Counted from the first letter of the stretch, positions 1-8,912 are shown. The stretch is DNA of 64,000 bases from Helicobacteraceae bacterium (GCA_027038835.1 JALWGC010000014.1:62001-126000), one strand, 5' to 3'. Made by a program: numbers and translations. The notes: a model not told the origin generated them from the sequence alone.

Positions 1-1
1 C

Positions 2-1939
2 GCCAAAATCACCGAAGCGCAACAACGGCGAAAGAAGTATCCCCTTTCGATGCAACCCAACATCAAAGAGGGTGTCGGCGGGCTAAGAGATTCCCACTTG
101 CTTTTTTGGATAGCCCACTCCATCTACGGCGTACGCTCCTTGCGCGAACTTAGCGGCGAGGTTTTCAGCGACGAAGAGTACAAAGAGTACCGCATAGCGC
201 TCGAGCTTCTTTTCCGTGTACGCAGCGCTTTGCATATAGTCACCAAGAAACAAGAAGACCGCCTCCTTTTGGAGCACCTCCCTACCATCGGCGAGCTGCT
301 TGGATTTAAAAACACTTTCAAATTCGCCGCCAAAGTGCTCGAAGCGATGTGGCGCATAAACAACTTCACCCAAATTTTTGCGAAGAAAATGGTTCGAAGC
401 TATATCTACGAACCCCACAATATCGGCGAATTTCGTTCAAAACGTATCGCAAAAGGGATATACCTCAAAGAGGATCGCCTATTCGCCTCGTACTCTTTGA
501 AACGGCAAAAAATCGACACCCTTTTGGAGATGCTACTCAAGCTCCAAGACAAAGATTTCCGTTTCGATGCCGGATTTTTACGTATCTTCACTTATGCCAA
601 AATATCCCATCCCCTTCCGAAATCGACCTACAAACTTTTAGCCAAACTCCTCCAAAAAGAGCATATCTACAGCTTTTTGAAACTTTTTTACGATGCGGGG
701 ATACTCCATGAACTCTTTAGCAACTTCAAAAAAGTGCTTCACTTGCCCCAATTCGACGGATACCACAACTACCCCGTCGATCTTCATTCGATCAAGTGCG
801 TAGAAGCGCTTGAAAACATCAAAGACCCCTATGTCGCTTCGATATACGAGTGTTTCGAGAAAAAACAAAAACAGCTTCTAAAAGTGGTCGTGCTCCTCCA
901 TGACACCGGAAAAGGGAGAAAACAAGACCATAGTGAAGTAGGAGCGAAGCTGATATCGAGCTTCGTGGAGAAGTTGGGCTTCGATGCGCAACGCATCGAG
1001 CGTGCCAATCTTTTGGTCAAACACCATACCCTGATGAGCTCCATCGCTTTCAAAGAGGATATCTACAACGAAAAGACACTCTATAAATTCATGTCCCAAA
1101 TCAAGGACGAAACGAATCTCAAACTCCTATATGTCCATACCTACGCCGACATCAACGGTGTGGGCAGCGACATCTACACCTCGTTCAATTCGAAGCTGCT
1201 TCGCGAACTCTACCAAAACGCGCTGGAGATTTCACAAAACAAAGAGCGTATCACCGATGCTTCACGGCGCTTGAGTGTCGAAAAACGGATCAAAAATCTT
1301 GCGGAGTTCAAAACCCTGCCCCGTTTGCTGCAAAACAAGATTCTCAAAGTGGAATCGAACCTCTTTTTCTTCCGCCACAGCCCAAAAGAGATAGTCCAAA
1401 TCGCCCAAAAAGCCAAAGCGACGAAAGAGTACACCTACACCATCACCGCCTCTCCGTCGCTATCGGTCGAGATTATCAGAAAAAAGCCGCTTAACATCGG
1501 CTACCTTTTGGCGATGCTCTCACAATTCGACGTTGCGGGGATGGAGATTTTCACCCTCTTTGACGATATCAAATACTTCAAAATCGAGTTTCAAGAAAAA
1601 ATCGGAGAAGATATGAAAAACGAAATAGCCGCAATCGTGGAAGATTCGTTCGATATGGGAAAAAAACTCAAACTCAAAGATGTCACAATCAAATCCAACG
1701 AAATAACGATCGACTGCGAACACTCTTTGATGTACGCTTCACTCTCTATCAAAACGGCGAATCAACGGGGACTTTTGGCATTTATCATGCAGAAGTTCGA
1801 AGAGATGGAGATAAACATCGCTTCGGCGAAAATCCATTCGAACAAAAAAACGGTCAGAGATTCATTTTTAATGACAAAACAAAACAATTTATGCAATAAT
1901 ACCGACAAAATCGTCAAAAACTTAATTAAAGGTAAATAA
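2..1939 (+). CDS. glnD: [Protein-PII] uridylyltransferase / uridylyl-removing enzyme GlnD (5' end missing)
   Basis: The reading frame is open to the window edge, so the N-terminal nucleotidyltransferase core lies outside and 645 residues are seen. The first in-frame ATG (base 50) is internal: it lies at the conserved GlnD motif NIKEGVGGLRD. An HD phosphohydrolase domain follows, with the His-Asp pair encoded at 899-904 (LLHDTGKG). Two ACT-like regulatory domains fill the C-terminus (about 1440-1600 and 1735-1930). GlnD modifies and demodifies PII in response to glutamine. No glnB or amtB is visible in the window, so the partner must be elsewhere. glmS follows after one base, suggesting co-transcription. 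Confidence 0.93.
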   Translation, partial: AKITEAQQRRKKYPLSMQPNIKEGVGGLRDSHLLFWIAHSIYGVRSLRELSGEVFSDEEYKEYRIALELLFRVRSALHIVTKKQEDRLLLEHLPTIGELLGFKNTFKFAAKVLEAMWRINNFTQIFAKKMVRSYIYEPHNIGEFRSKRIAKGIYLKEDRLFASYSLKRQKIDTLLEMLLKLQDKDFRFDAGFLRIFTYAKISHPLPKSTYKLLAKLLQKEHIYSFLKLFYDAGILHELFSNFKKVLHLPQFDGYHNYPVDLHSIKCVEALENIKDPYVASIYECFEKKQKQLLKVVVLLHDTGKGRKQDHSEVGAKLISSFVEKLGFDAQRIERANLLVKHHTLMSSIAFKEDIYNEKTLYKFMSQIKDETNLKLLYVHTYADINGVGSDIYTSFNSKLLRELYQNALEISQNKERITDASRRLSVEKRIKNLAEFKTLPRLLQNKILKVESNLFFFRHSPKEIVQIAQKAKATKEYTYTITASPSLSVEIIRKKPLNIGYLLAMLSQFDVAGMEIFTLFDDIKYFKIEFQEKIGEDMKNEIAAIVEDSFDMGKKLKLKDVTIKSNEITIDCEHSLMYASLSIKTANQRGLLAFIMQKFEEMEINIASAKIHSNKKTVRDSFLMTKQNNLCNNTDKIVKNLIKGK

Positions 1940-1940
1940 C

Positions 1941-3755
1941 ATGTGTGGAATCGTTGGATACATTGGTGAAAAAGACATAAAACAAATCCTCCTTGGAGGG
2001 TTGAAAGAACTTGAATACCGCGGGTACGACAGCGCGGGTATAGCGGTATTGAACAATGGAGAGTTCTCCATTTTCAAAGCTGTGGGAAAACTTATTAACT
2101 TGGAAGAGAAAACGAAAGATTTTCACCCTCAAGGTTTTTCCATAGGGATAGGGCATACAAGATGGGCGACCCACGGTAAACCCACCGAGCTCAACGCACA
2201 CCCCCATGTGGGTAAAAAAAGTTACGTCGTTCATAACGGAATCATCGAAAATTACGCAGAGCTGAAAAAAGAGCTCGAAACAAAAGGGGTGGAGTTTTTA
2301 AGCCAAACCGACACCGAAGTTATCGTCCATCTGTTCGAAGATTTGCAAAAAGAGGCAAAAACCAATTTCGAGGCATTCGAAAAAACGGTCCAAACACTCC
2401 ATGGAGCCTATGCGACACTCCTTGTCACCAAAGAAGAACCAGATACCGTTTTCTTCGCCAAAGAGGGGTCACCGTTACTCATCGCCAAAAACGAAAACGG
2501 AGAAATTTACTTCGCTTCAAGCGATACCGCGGTTATCGGAGAAGCGAGCCAAGCGCACTATTTCGAAGACGGCGACTACGGCTACGCCTCGAAAGATGGG
2601 GTTTTCATTTTCGACAAAGACGGCAAACCAAAACAACCCAAATGGCAAAAACTCGAACAAAACAAACTCTCCGCTCAAAAAGAGGGGTACCGCTTCTTTA
2701 TGGAAAAGGAGATTTACGAACAAAGCGACGTTCTCTCCGACACCCTTCTTGGGCGCGCGACGGAAAACGAAGTGGTGTTCGAGGAGATCGACAAAGAGCT
2801 TTTTGACGGTATCAACGAAATCAAATTTTGCGCTTGCGGGACAAGCTACCACGCGGCACTGTGTGCTTCATACCTTTTCGAACGATACGCAAAAATACGC
2901 GTAAGCGTAGAAATAGCGAGCGAGCTTCGCTACAAAGAACCGCTCCTGATGCCAGATACCCTCTTTGTCGTCATCTCACAAAGCGGTGAAACGGCAGATA
3001 CCTTGGAAACACTCAAAATGGCTAAAAACGCAGGGCTGAAAACACTAGCTATCTGTAATGTCGATAACTCCTCGATGGTGCGCCTCGCCGATGCGACCAT
3101 ACTCACAAGAGCCGGTATAGAAAAAGGGGTCGCTTCGACAAAAGCGTTCGCTACGCAAGTGGCCGTTTTGTGGATGCTTTCTCTGTATGTCGCCAAACTA
3201 CGCAACACCATAGAAAAAGATGCTTTGCAAAACCAGCTTCGAACCCTTCGAACCATCCCGCAAGTGGTCAAGGTGGACGATGGTATGCATGAGCGCATCA
3301 AACGCCTCTCCAAACGCTACTTGCACGGGCATGGCTTTTTCTTCATCGGACGCGACGTTTTCTTCCCGCTCGCACTCGAGGGTGCACTCAAACTCAAAGA
3401 GATAAGCTACCTCCACGCCGAAGGTTACCCTGCAGGCGAAATGAAGCACGGTCCCATCGCACTCGCCGACCCGGAACTCTTCACCATCGCTTTGTTACCT
3501 AAAAATCTTCTTTTTGAAAAAACACGCTCCAACATAGAAGAACTCAGTGCCAGAGACTCCACCATCTGTGTCGTTGGAAGCGAAGAGTTCGAAAAAGGGG
3601 ACGATTTTATCAAAACGAAGCCGCACCGACACTATATGCAAGAGTTTTTCGAGATGATGGTAGCGCTCCAGCTTCTCTCGCTCGAAATCTCCGTGCGTCT
3701 TGGCAATGACGTCGATATGCCGAGAAACCTCGCCAAAAGCGTTACGGTGGAGTAA
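1941..3755 (+). CDS. glmS: Glutamine--fructose-6-phosphate aminotransferase (isomerizing) GlmS
   Basis: GlmS makes glucosamine-6-phosphate from fructose-6-phosphate and glutamine, the first step towards UDP-GlcNAc for peptidoglycan and LPS. The 604-residue protein has the usual family length. It starts MCGIVGY, so Cys2 is the glutaminase nucleophile of the N-terminal class II amidotransferase domain. Two SIS sugar-isomerase domains follow, with CGTSYHAA near residue 297 and SQSGETADT near 346. The C-terminus NLAKSVTVE is the conserved GlmS tail that closes the ammonia channel. The start lies one base after the glnD stop with an AAAGGT ribosome-binding site. No glmS ribozyme-like leader is possible in that spacing. 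Confidence 0.97.
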   Translation: MCGIVGYIGEKDIKQILLGGLKELEYRGYDSAGIAVLNNGEFSIFKAVGKLINLEEKTKDFHPQGFSIGIGHTRWATHGKPTELNAHPHVGKKSYVVHNGIIENYAELKKELETKGVEFLSQTDTEVIVHLFEDLQKEAKTNFEAFEKTVQTLHGAYATLLVTKEEPDTVFFAKEGSPLLIAKNENGEIYFASSDTAVIGEASQAHYFEDGDYGYASKDGVFIFDKDGKPKQPKWQKLEQNKLSAQKEGYRFFMEKEIYEQSDVLSDTLLGRATENEVVFEEIDKELFDGINEIKFCACGTSYHAALCASYLFERYAKIRVSVEIASELRYKEPLLMPDTLFVVISQSGETADTLETLKMAKNAGLKTLAICNVDNSSMVRLADATILTRAGIEKGVASTKAFATQVAVLWMLSLYVAKLRNTIEKDALQNQLRTLRTIPQVVKVDDGMHERIKRLSKRYLHGHGFFFIGRDVFFPLALEGALKLKEISYLHAEGYPAGEMKHGPIALADPELFTIALLPKNLLFEKTRSNIEELSARDSTICVVGSEEFEKGDDFIKTKPHRHYMQEFFEMMVALQLLSLEISVRLGNDVDMPRNLAKSVTVE

Positions 3756-3765
3756 AAGAAAGGGG

Positions 3766-4473
3766 TTATTTTAGCGCGATGAAAGTCGCGAAGTTGCCCC
3801 AGCGAAAAATCACTTCGCAATGGCCAAACCCCGCCTTTTTCGCCATAGCGATGTTTTCCTCTTCGCTATAAGGCACAAGTACGTTTTCGAGTGCCTCGCG
3901 TTTTTGCATTATCTCAAATTCGCTATACCCTTGCGCTTTTTTGAAATCGTAGTAAAAGTCTATCAGTTCTTTGTTGAGCCGCTTGTGATGGGAGATAAGT
4001 TTTTCGCTAAAAATGAACACCCCCTCATCTCTTAGCGCCCCATACACCTTTTGTACAAGCTCCTCGCGTACCAAAGGGCGGATAAACTGCAACGTGTAGT
4101 TGCTTACCACCACATCCGCTTTTTTGTACTCGTAGCGTAAAATATCCGCCTCTTCCAAGACGATATCAAGCCCGAACGCGGCGACTTTCTTGCTCGCTTG
4201 CTCTATCATCGCTTTGGAGTTGTCAAGACCGACAAGCTCGGCATCAAAGGGGAGTTTTTTCGCTATGGAAATCAGTAGCGTAGCGGTCGAACTGCCAAGG
4301 TCGTACAGCCTACCCCCCTCTTGCAGATAACGAAGCGCGAAAAATTCGGTAATCTCCTGCGCTTCTTCGTAGTGGGGCACGCTTCGATGGAGCATATCGT
4401 CAAAAACGGCAGCGACCTCTTCGTCGAATTCGAACTGTTTTTTTATCGGTTTGGTAAAAACCTTGTCACCCAA
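3766..4473 (-). CDS. cmoA: Carboxy-S-adenosyl-L-methionine synthase CmoA
   Basis: CmoA converts S-adenosylmethionine and prephenate to carboxy-SAM, the donor CmoB uses for 5-oxyacetyluridine at tRNA position 34. The 235-residue protein shows the family opening ([20 protein letters not shown]), a Rossmann methyltransferase fold with the SAM loop [11 protein letters not shown] near residue 57, and a C-terminal strand typical of CmoA. It starts with TTG directly after the fba stop codon. An AGGG about 9 bases upstream, inside fba, is the likely ribosome-binding site, so the two genes are probably translationally coupled. It converges with glmS, leaving a 10-base gap. cmoB is not in the window. 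Confidence 0.88.
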   Translation of the reverse strand: MGDKVFTKPIKKQFEFDEEVAAVFDDMLHRSVPHYEEAQEITEFFALRYLQEGGRLYDLGSSTATLLISIAKKLPFDAELVGLDNSKAMIEQASKKVAAFGLDIVLEEADILRYEYKKADVVVSNYTLQFIRPLVREELVQKVYGALRDEGVFIFSEKLISHHKRLNKELIDFYYDFKKAQGYSEFEIMQKREALENVLVPYSEEENIAMAKKAGFGHCEVIFRWGNFATFIALK

Positions 4474-5550
4474 TTAGTTTTTCCCTACCGCGTTCAAATC
4501 TTCAAAAGCCTTGATGACACGATCGCGCATCGACTCTTGTCCGGCTCGTAGCCATTTTCTCGGGTCGTAGTATTTTTTGTTCGGTTTGTCTTCCCCTTCC
4601 GGGTTACCGATTTGACCTTGGAGGTAGTCTTTGTATTTTTCGTAGTACGCTTTGACGCCCGCCCAAGTCGCCCATTGGGTATCGGTATCGATATTCATCT
4701 TGATAACGCCGTAACTTATCGCTTCGCGAATCTCTTCCAAGCTCGAACCGCTTCCGCCGTGGAAGACGAAGTTGACCGGTTTTTTCGCAGTTCCCAGTTT
4801 CTCTTCGATATATTTTTGAGAATTATCGAGGATTTTTGGAGTTAGTACGACATTTCCGGGTTTATAGACCCCATGGACGTTTCCAAACGAAGCGGCGATG
4901 GTGAAGTTAGGGGAGATTTTGGAGAGTTCTTCGTAAGCATACGCCACTTCTTCCGGTTGTGTGTAAAGCAAAGCGTTGTCGATGTTGGTGTTATCCACAC
5001 CGTCTTCCTCTCCACCCGTTACGCCAAGTTCGATCTCGAGGTTGATCCCTATTTTGCTCATTCGCTCGAGATATTTTTTACTGATCTCAATGTTCTCCTC
5101 AAGCGGTTCTTCGGAGAGATCGAGCATATGGGAGCTAAACAGCGGTGTGCCTTTTGTTTTGTAGTAACTCTCGCTCGCTTCAAGAAGTGCGTCTATCCAC
5201 GGGAGGAGTTTTTTTGCCGCGTGGTCGGTATGAAGAATCACCGGCACGCCGTAAGCTTCGGCCATCATGTGCACATGAATAGCTCCACTTACCGCACCGA
5301 CAATCGCCGCTCGCTCACCCTCGTTGCTCAACCCTTTACCCGCATAATAACTCGCCCCGCCGTTGCTAAACTGCACGATAACGGGAGAGTTCACATCACG
5401 CGCGGCTTCGAGCACGGCGTTTATCGAATCGGTTCCGACTACGTTGACCGCCGGAAGCGCGAATTCGTTTTCTTTTGCGTATTCGTATATCTTTCTTACA
5501 TCATCGCCAAAAACGACACCCGGTTTTACTATATCGAGAATTCCAGCCAT
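4474..5550 (-). CDS. fba: Class II fructose-1,6-bisphosphate aldolase
   Basis: This zinc-dependent aldolase interconverts fructose-1,6-bisphosphate with glyceraldehyde-3-phosphate and dihydroxyacetone phosphate. The 358-residue length matches class IIA enzymes such as E. coli FbaA. Visible signatures are HTDHAAKKLLPW (zinc ligand and substrate region), HGGSGSS (zinc/phosphate loop) and NIDTDTQWATW near the C-terminus. In Campylobacterota it serves mainly gluconeogenesis, since many members lack a complete glycolytic kinase set; that is family knowledge, not shown here. It has its own TATAAT promoter 37 bases upstream of the ATG and leads into cmoA. Confidence 0.96.
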   Translation of the reverse strand: MAGILDIVKPGVVFGDDVRKIYEYAKENEFALPAVNVVGTDSINAVLEAARDVNSPVIVQFSNGGASYYAGKGLSNEGERAAIVGAVSGAIHVHMMAEAYGVPVILHTDHAAKKLLPWIDALLEASESYYKTKGTPLFSSHMLDLSEEPLEENIEISKKYLERMSKIGINLEIELGVTGGEEDGVDNTNIDNALLYTQPEEVAYAYEELSKISPNFTIAASFGNVHGVYKPGNVVLTPKILDNSQKYIEEKLGTAKKPVNFVFHGGSGSSLEEIREAISYGVIKMNIDTDTQWATWAGVKAYYEKYKDYLQGQIGNPEGEDKPNKKYYDPRKWLRAGQESMRDRVIKAFEDLNAVGKN

Positions 5551-5586
5551 TTGTTTATCCTGTATTTTAAATATGAAATTGACGTA

Positions 5587-5592
5587 ATTATA
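5587..5592 (-). promoter_or_regulatory. -10 box of the fba-cmoA promoter
   Basis: The minus strand reads TATAAT here, with its last base 36 bases before the fba ATG at 5550. No good -35 box is seen, which is normal for sigma-70 promoters in Campylobacterota. The plus strand of the same spacer carries TATTAT (5603-5608) or TAAAAT (5611-5616) for the divergent gene at 5645. Confidence 0.6.
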
Positions 5593-5644
5593 CTCAAAAC
5601 TCTATTATGCTAAAATTAGTCACTTAATCATAGGAGCCTATTGT

Positions 5645-6298
5645 ATGAAATTGACCGTTGAAGAGTATTCCAAACGTTTTAAAATGTCCGTGGAGATGAT
5701 CCACTCCAAATTGCGTTCGAACAAACTCAACTACATACTGGAAAACGGTATCACCTACATCGTTGTCCCCGATGAAGATGACAAAAAAGAAGAAACAGCC
5801 CGAGCCCAATCTACAAGCGACGAAGAGAAAACGAAGCTTCAAGCCAAGCCCAAAATCACCGTCGCGACGCTTATAGAGCTCTACAGAAGGGAAAACCGCT
5901 CTTTGAAAAAGAAAATAGCGCAACTCGAAGCCAAAATCGACACCCTTATAGCCGACAAAGAACGGATGTTGCGAGAAGAGCGCGAACGTATCGAAAAGGT
6001 CTATGCCGCAAAGGACAAGCAGTTAAAAACCATCCTCGAACTCATCAATGCGAAACTGCAACTCGAACAAGAAGCTCTGCACAACGCTCAAGAACTCGAT
6101 GCGCTCCCCCAAACCGCTCCCCAAAGAGTCGAGCTCAAAGAGTACCTAAAAACACTCGAACTCGAGCCACATGAGCGTAAAATCATCAAAAAAAGGTTCC
6201 AAAGCGTCAAAGGGAGCGACATCCGCGTCCAAGAACAAAACGGCAAAATATATCTCGATTTCGGAAAATACGACTACAGCGACCTCCTGCACGTCTAA
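5645..6298 (+). CDS. Unknown protein: N-terminal HTH-like domain, coiled coil, conserved C-terminus
   Basis: I do not recognise a named family for this 217-residue protein. The first 45 residues (LTVEEYSKRFKMSVEMIHSK onward) read like an excisionase/MerR-type winged helix: a helix-turn-helix followed by a short hairpin (YILENGITYIVVP). Residues about 70-140 are charged, heptad-patterned helix, consistent with a coiled coil. The C-terminal 45 residues end in a strand-rich motif around IYLDFGKYDYSDLL. There is no signal peptide or membrane segment, so it is cytoplasmic. TAGGAG at 5631-5636 is a good ribosome-binding site. It stands alone, divergent from fba. A DNA- or nucleoid-associated role is possible but unproven. 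Confidence 0.75.
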   Translation: MKLTVEEYSKRFKMSVEMIHSKLRSNKLNYILENGITYIVVPDEDDKKEETARAQSTSDEEKTKLQAKPKITVATLIELYRRENRSLKKKIAQLEAKIDTLIADKERMLREERERIEKVYAAKDKQLKTILELINAKLQLEQEALHNAQELDALPQTAPQRVELKEYLKTLELEPHERKIIKKRFQSVKGSDIRVQEQNGKIYLDFGKYDYSDLLHV

Positions 6299-6509
6299 AC
6301 CCCTCTAAAGCGCCACACAAGGCGCGCTATCCTCTCCAACAACGGCATAATTCGAAAATTTCAACGTTGAACAGTAAAAGTTTCAGATAAAAAGATACGG
6401 TTTTACGTATGTTTTATACTTTATACTATATTTTATATTTGTTTTATAGTTATAAATACACAAATTTTAAAACTTTATACACATTATTTATTAATTTTAA
6501 TTCATAAAA

Positions 6510-6529
6510 AAGTATATTTAAGTATATTT
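6510..6529 (+). repeat. Tandem 10-bp direct repeats just upstream of a -10 box
   Basis: AAGTATATTT occurs twice back to back at 6510-6519 and 6520-6529. One helical turn of spacing would place two identical protein contacts on the same face of the DNA. The repeats end 4 bases before the TATAAT at 6534, where a -35/-10 spacer would be, so they are a plausible operator, perhaps for the HTH protein encoded immediately downstream. The operator role is inference. Confidence 0.5.
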
Positions 6530-6533
6530 TCCG

Positions 6534-6539
6534 TATAAT
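6534..6539 (+). promoter_or_regulatory. -10 box directly in front of the HTH gene (possible leaderless transcript)
   Basis: TATAAT lies 7 bases before the ATG at 6547. A normal transcription start, 6-8 bases downstream, would fall at or beside the A of the ATG. No Shine-Dalgarno sequence precedes the gene. The mRNA may therefore be leaderless, or the true promoter lies further upstream in the AT-rich spacer. Confidence 0.5.
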
Positions 6540-6546
6540 TTGCGTT

Positions 6547-6795
6547 ATGGAAATTTCGGACCTGTTCAACATCCTTCATAACGCTGTCGAATCCCAAAAC
6601 TTTGGAAGGAAAATATCGCTAAAAGATATGGCAAAAGAGCTTGGGATACCTATGCGCACCTACCAAGACTGGAAACTCGGCAAAACGAATCCGCAAGCCG
6701 CACGCGTAGTTATGAAAATGCTTGGCAAACTCGATGACGACGAAATCGTTCGGGTGGTTCGAAAAATCAACAAACTTGACGGAGAGCGACGATGA
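6547..6795 (+). CDS. Small helix-turn-helix DNA-binding protein
   Basis: This 82-residue protein has a central helix-turn-helix (ISLKDMAKELGIPMRTYQDW, residues about 20-39) followed by a basic stretch (KLGKTNPQAARVVMKML). The pattern resembles Xre/Cro-type or transposon-repressor regulators. It has no other domain, so it is probably a dimeric repressor or activator. Its stop overlaps the start of the next gene (ATGA), so the two form an operon. Tandem 10-bp repeats at the promoter suggest autoregulation. Its targets are unknown. Confidence 0.7.
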   Translation: MEISDLFNILHNAVESQNFGRKISLKDMAKELGIPMRTYQDWKLGKTNPQAARVVMKMLGKLDDDEIVRVVRKINKLDGERR

Positions 6796-7025
6796 GTATA
6801 TTGACTCAAAAAGAGCGAGAAGGGCTGGAAGATGTTTTTTTGTCCATCAACAAACCCCAAGGAATCTTCGATAGAATCAAATCAATTACGAAACTTTGGA
6901 AACAGTTCTACTTTCGAAAAAAAGCCCAAACCCCCTTCCAAATCGCTCCAACTGGGAATTTTAGGGATAAATCGAGCATATTTTTCGAATTTTTCTCCAA
7001 AGTCAAGAAATTTTTAAGCAAATAA
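6792..7025 (+). CDS. Small basic protein of unknown function, coupled to the HTH gene
   Basis: This 77-residue lysine-rich protein starts inside the stop codon of the upstream HTH gene (ATGA), which is the main reason to accept it as real. The N-terminus LTQKEREGLEDVFLSI is a regular amphipathic helix; the rest is basic and aromatic (KLWKQFYFRKK and a lysine-rich end). It has no signal peptide or clear transmembrane helix. Its basic charge would suit binding nucleic acid or an acidic partner. I do not recognise a family. With its partner it could be a regulator/effector or toxin-antitoxin-like pair, but nothing in the sequence proves that. Confidence 0.5.
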   Translation: MSILTQKEREGLEDVFLSINKPQGIFDRIKSITKLWKQFYFRKKAQTPFQIAPTGNFRDKSSIFFEFFSKVKKFLSK

Positions 7026-7109
7026 AGTATAAGCTATCCATAGCTGAATTTCCGCACTACAAGCGTAGATGTGGTCATTTCACAAATCTCAACCCAAAGG
7101 TGTCAATAC

Positions 7110-7394
7110 ATGAACAAAGCTCAATTCGTTGAACTAGTACAATCTTGCGGCGATTACAAAACAAAAGCGGACGCTGAAAAAGCGATCAAAGCGTTCACTT
7201 GCGCAGTAACGGAAGCGCTTGTCAAAAAAGAGGACGTTTCTCTTGTAGGTTTTGGTACTTTCACCACTACACTTCAAAAAGGAAAATCAGGAAAAGTTCC
7301 CGGAACCGACAAAACATACACCACTTCCGATAAAATGGTTCCTAAATTCAAAGCCGGTAAAGGTCTTAAAGACAGAGTCGAAGCCGGAAAATAA
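7110..7394 (+). CDS. hup: DNA-binding protein HU
   Basis: This 94-residue protein is a bacterial HU/IHF-type nucleoid protein. The opening MNKAQFVELV, the turn VSLVGFGTFTT and the glycine/lysine-rich beta-arm region all fit the family. The usual RNPQTG arm motif is changed to a GKVPGTDKTYTT segment, as in several Campylobacterota HUs. An upstream in-frame start at 7071 is rejected because AAAGGTG at 7096-7102 is correctly spaced for the ATG at 7110. The gene is flanked by its own leader and a hairpin, so it is probably monocistronic. Confidence 0.9.
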   Translation: MNKAQFVELVQSCGDYKTKADAEKAIKAFTCAVTEALVKKEDVSLVGFGTFTTTLQKGKSGKVPGTDKTYTTSDKMVPKFKAGKGLKDRVEAGK

Positions 7395-7407
7395 TTTCTC
7401 TTCGATC

Positions 7408-7427
7408 GTTGCCGCATTCGCGGCGAC
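7408..7427 (+). terminator. GC-rich hairpin downstream of hup
   Basis: GTTGCCGC and GCGGCGAC form an 8-bp stem (one G-U pair) around an ATTC loop, starting 14 bases after the hup stop. No T-run follows (ATCTTCTAC), so it is not a standard intrinsic terminator. It may instead stabilise the hup 3' end or attenuate read-through into the next gene, whose ATG is 19 bases further on. Confidence 0.45.
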
Positions 7428-7445
7428 ATCTTCTACGAAAACGCA

Positions 7446-8912
7446 ATGAATATATCTATATTTTCCAATCTCTTCAAAAAAAAAGAACACTCGATTCCTA
7501 AAGGCGACTCGGTCGTACTGCAACAGCTAAGAGCGTTCGCCTCGGAAAAAGGGCTGCTGCTTTTTGAAAACATACCCGTTTTTTACAGGTCCAAACAGAT
7601 GAACGTCCCCTTGGCACTCTTCGTACCAAGACATGGGCTCGTCCTTTTCGAGTACAAATCGTGGAGCTTCAAAGAACTCAAAGACGCACAAATATCCAAA
7701 GCTTCCCATGTGGAAAAGAAAGAGGAGTCTTTGGCGTTTGAAAACCTTTTGGAGTTCATCCAAGAGAAGTTCATCGACACGAGCGACTTCGAAGATATCG
7801 ATATATTCAATTTCGTCATACTGGAAAACCTCAAAACCGACGAATTCAATCTGCTCGATGAGAGTTTCCATCAACTCCTTCCAAAATCGAGAATCCTCTT
7901 TGGCGATACGACGAAAGAGGATATGGAGCAAAAATTCAACCAACTCAACAAGAAACTCAAAACCTACACCGCTCAAAACACCCTTCCATACATTTTCGGA
8001 CAATACCTCGTCCCCTCCAACGATGCGGTTTACTTCGCCAACGAACAACAGCGCGAGTTTATCGACAAACCTTTACAAAGCGACGAAAACATCCATGCAG
8101 CCAGACGTAGCGGTGCCAGCACGGTGATTTTACAAAAAGCGCTTTTGGAGCATTTTGCTAATCCTACGAAAAAGATATCTATCTTCACCCCTACGAAACT
8201 TCATGCGATCTTGTTGCAAAAAAAACTTCTCGACATTCTCGAATATACGACCGTCGTTATCGATATGGACAAAATAGAGATTCTCACCCAAGAGCAGTTT
8301 TTCGCCTCGATTGAAGCTTTGGAGAAATCGCACAAAACCGCTTTTGGTGCCGGCGACATCGTCATAATCGACGACGCTTTCGCGTTTGATCCCATCAAAC
8401 TGCTTACCCTTAAGGAAAATCTCAAAAACGCACGCTCTATTTTCATAAACGACATGACCCAAGAAGCGACATTTCACTTGGAAAAAAGCTACTACGGGGA
8501 AGTCGAGTTCATACAGGCAAACGGCATCGTAACCGCCATGAAAGAGATAAGCCATCTACTCTACAAGTACAAAACCGCTGAAACCATGCTCATCAGCGCC
8601 AATGCCGATGACGACGCTTTCGTCGATGATATCGAAAGCTACACGGGTCGCGAAGTACACCCTATAGACTTCGAAACACCCGTTGAAGAAAAAAAATTTC
8701 GCCCCATACAACTAAGTGGATACGACACATACAACCCGGTTTACAGCGACTACGTCTTTCTTATAGACTGCTGCGAAATCGATGTCGAAACTTTAGAGTA
8801 CTTTGCCAAATCTTCGAAGAAAAAAACGTTTATCATATATGAAGAACCTTGTGATACCATCACGCAACTACAAAATATTATACAAAGCGAAGAGAATGGA
8901 AAAGATTGTTAA
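7446..8912 (+). CDS. NERD/superfamily-1-helicase-like protein with degenerate catalytic motifs
   Basis: This 488-residue cytoplasmic protein is laid out like a NERD-nuclease/UvrD-type helicase fusion. Residues about 25-110 resemble a NERD domain: [11 protein letters not shown] (63-73) matches the E-x-K half of the PD-(D/E)xK site, but the preceding acidic residue appears to be missing. NEQQREFI (199-206) fits an SF1 Q-motif. SGAST (222-226) sits where the Walker A loop should be, yet lacks the GKT lysine. [12 protein letters not shown] (243-254) resembles motif Ia, and DIVIIDDAF (304-312) resembles Walker B. Motifs IV-VI are not recognisable. It is best read as a pseudo-helicase or a very divergent relative. 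msrB overlaps its end by 17 bases. Confidence 0.6.
   Translation: MNISIFSNLFKKKEHSIPKGDSVVLQQLRAFASEKGLLLFENIPVFYRSKQMNVPLALFVPRHGLVLFEYKSWSFKELKDAQISKASHVEKKEESLAFENLLEFIQEKFIDTSDFEDIDIFNFVILENLKTDEFNLLDESFHQLLPKSRILFGDTTKEDMEQKFNQLNKKLKTYTAQNTLPYIFGQYLVPSNDAVYFANEQQREFIDKPLQSDENIHAARRSGASTVILQKALLEHFANPTKKISIFTPTKLHAILLQKKLLDILEYTTVVIDMDKIEILTQEQFFASIEALEKSHKTAFGAGDIVIIDDAFAFDPIKLLTLKENLKNARSIFINDMTQEATFHLEKSYYGEVEFIQANGIVTAMKEISHLLYKYKTAETMLISANADDDAFVDDIESYTGREVHPIDFETPVEEKKFRPIQLSGYDTYNPVYSDYVFLIDCCEIDVETLEYFAKSSKKKTFIIYEEPCDTITQLQNIIQSEENGKDC

Larger units (their letters stand above)
6299..6546. other. AT-rich intergenic region upstream of a small HTH operon
   Basis: This 248-base spacer holds no convincing gene and is the most AT-rich stretch noticed in the window, especially 6400-6530. 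It contains repeated TTTATA/TATATTTTATA tracts that would give flexible or curved DNA. It also has one sequence matching the general bacterial DnaA box pattern TTATNCACA (TTATACACA, 6475-6483), and two 10-bp tandem repeats next to a -10 box, listed separately. A single DnaA-box match in AT-rich DNA can easily be chance. Confidence 0.6.

Noticed and set aside
1941-2000. glmS ribozyme or other leader RNA before glmS
   Set aside because: Only one base separates the glnD stop from the glmS start, leaving no room for such an element.
6475-6483. DnaA box TTATACACA as a sign of oriC
   Set aside because: Only one match was found in strongly AT-rich DNA, with no dnaA or dnaN nearby; an origin would need a cluster.
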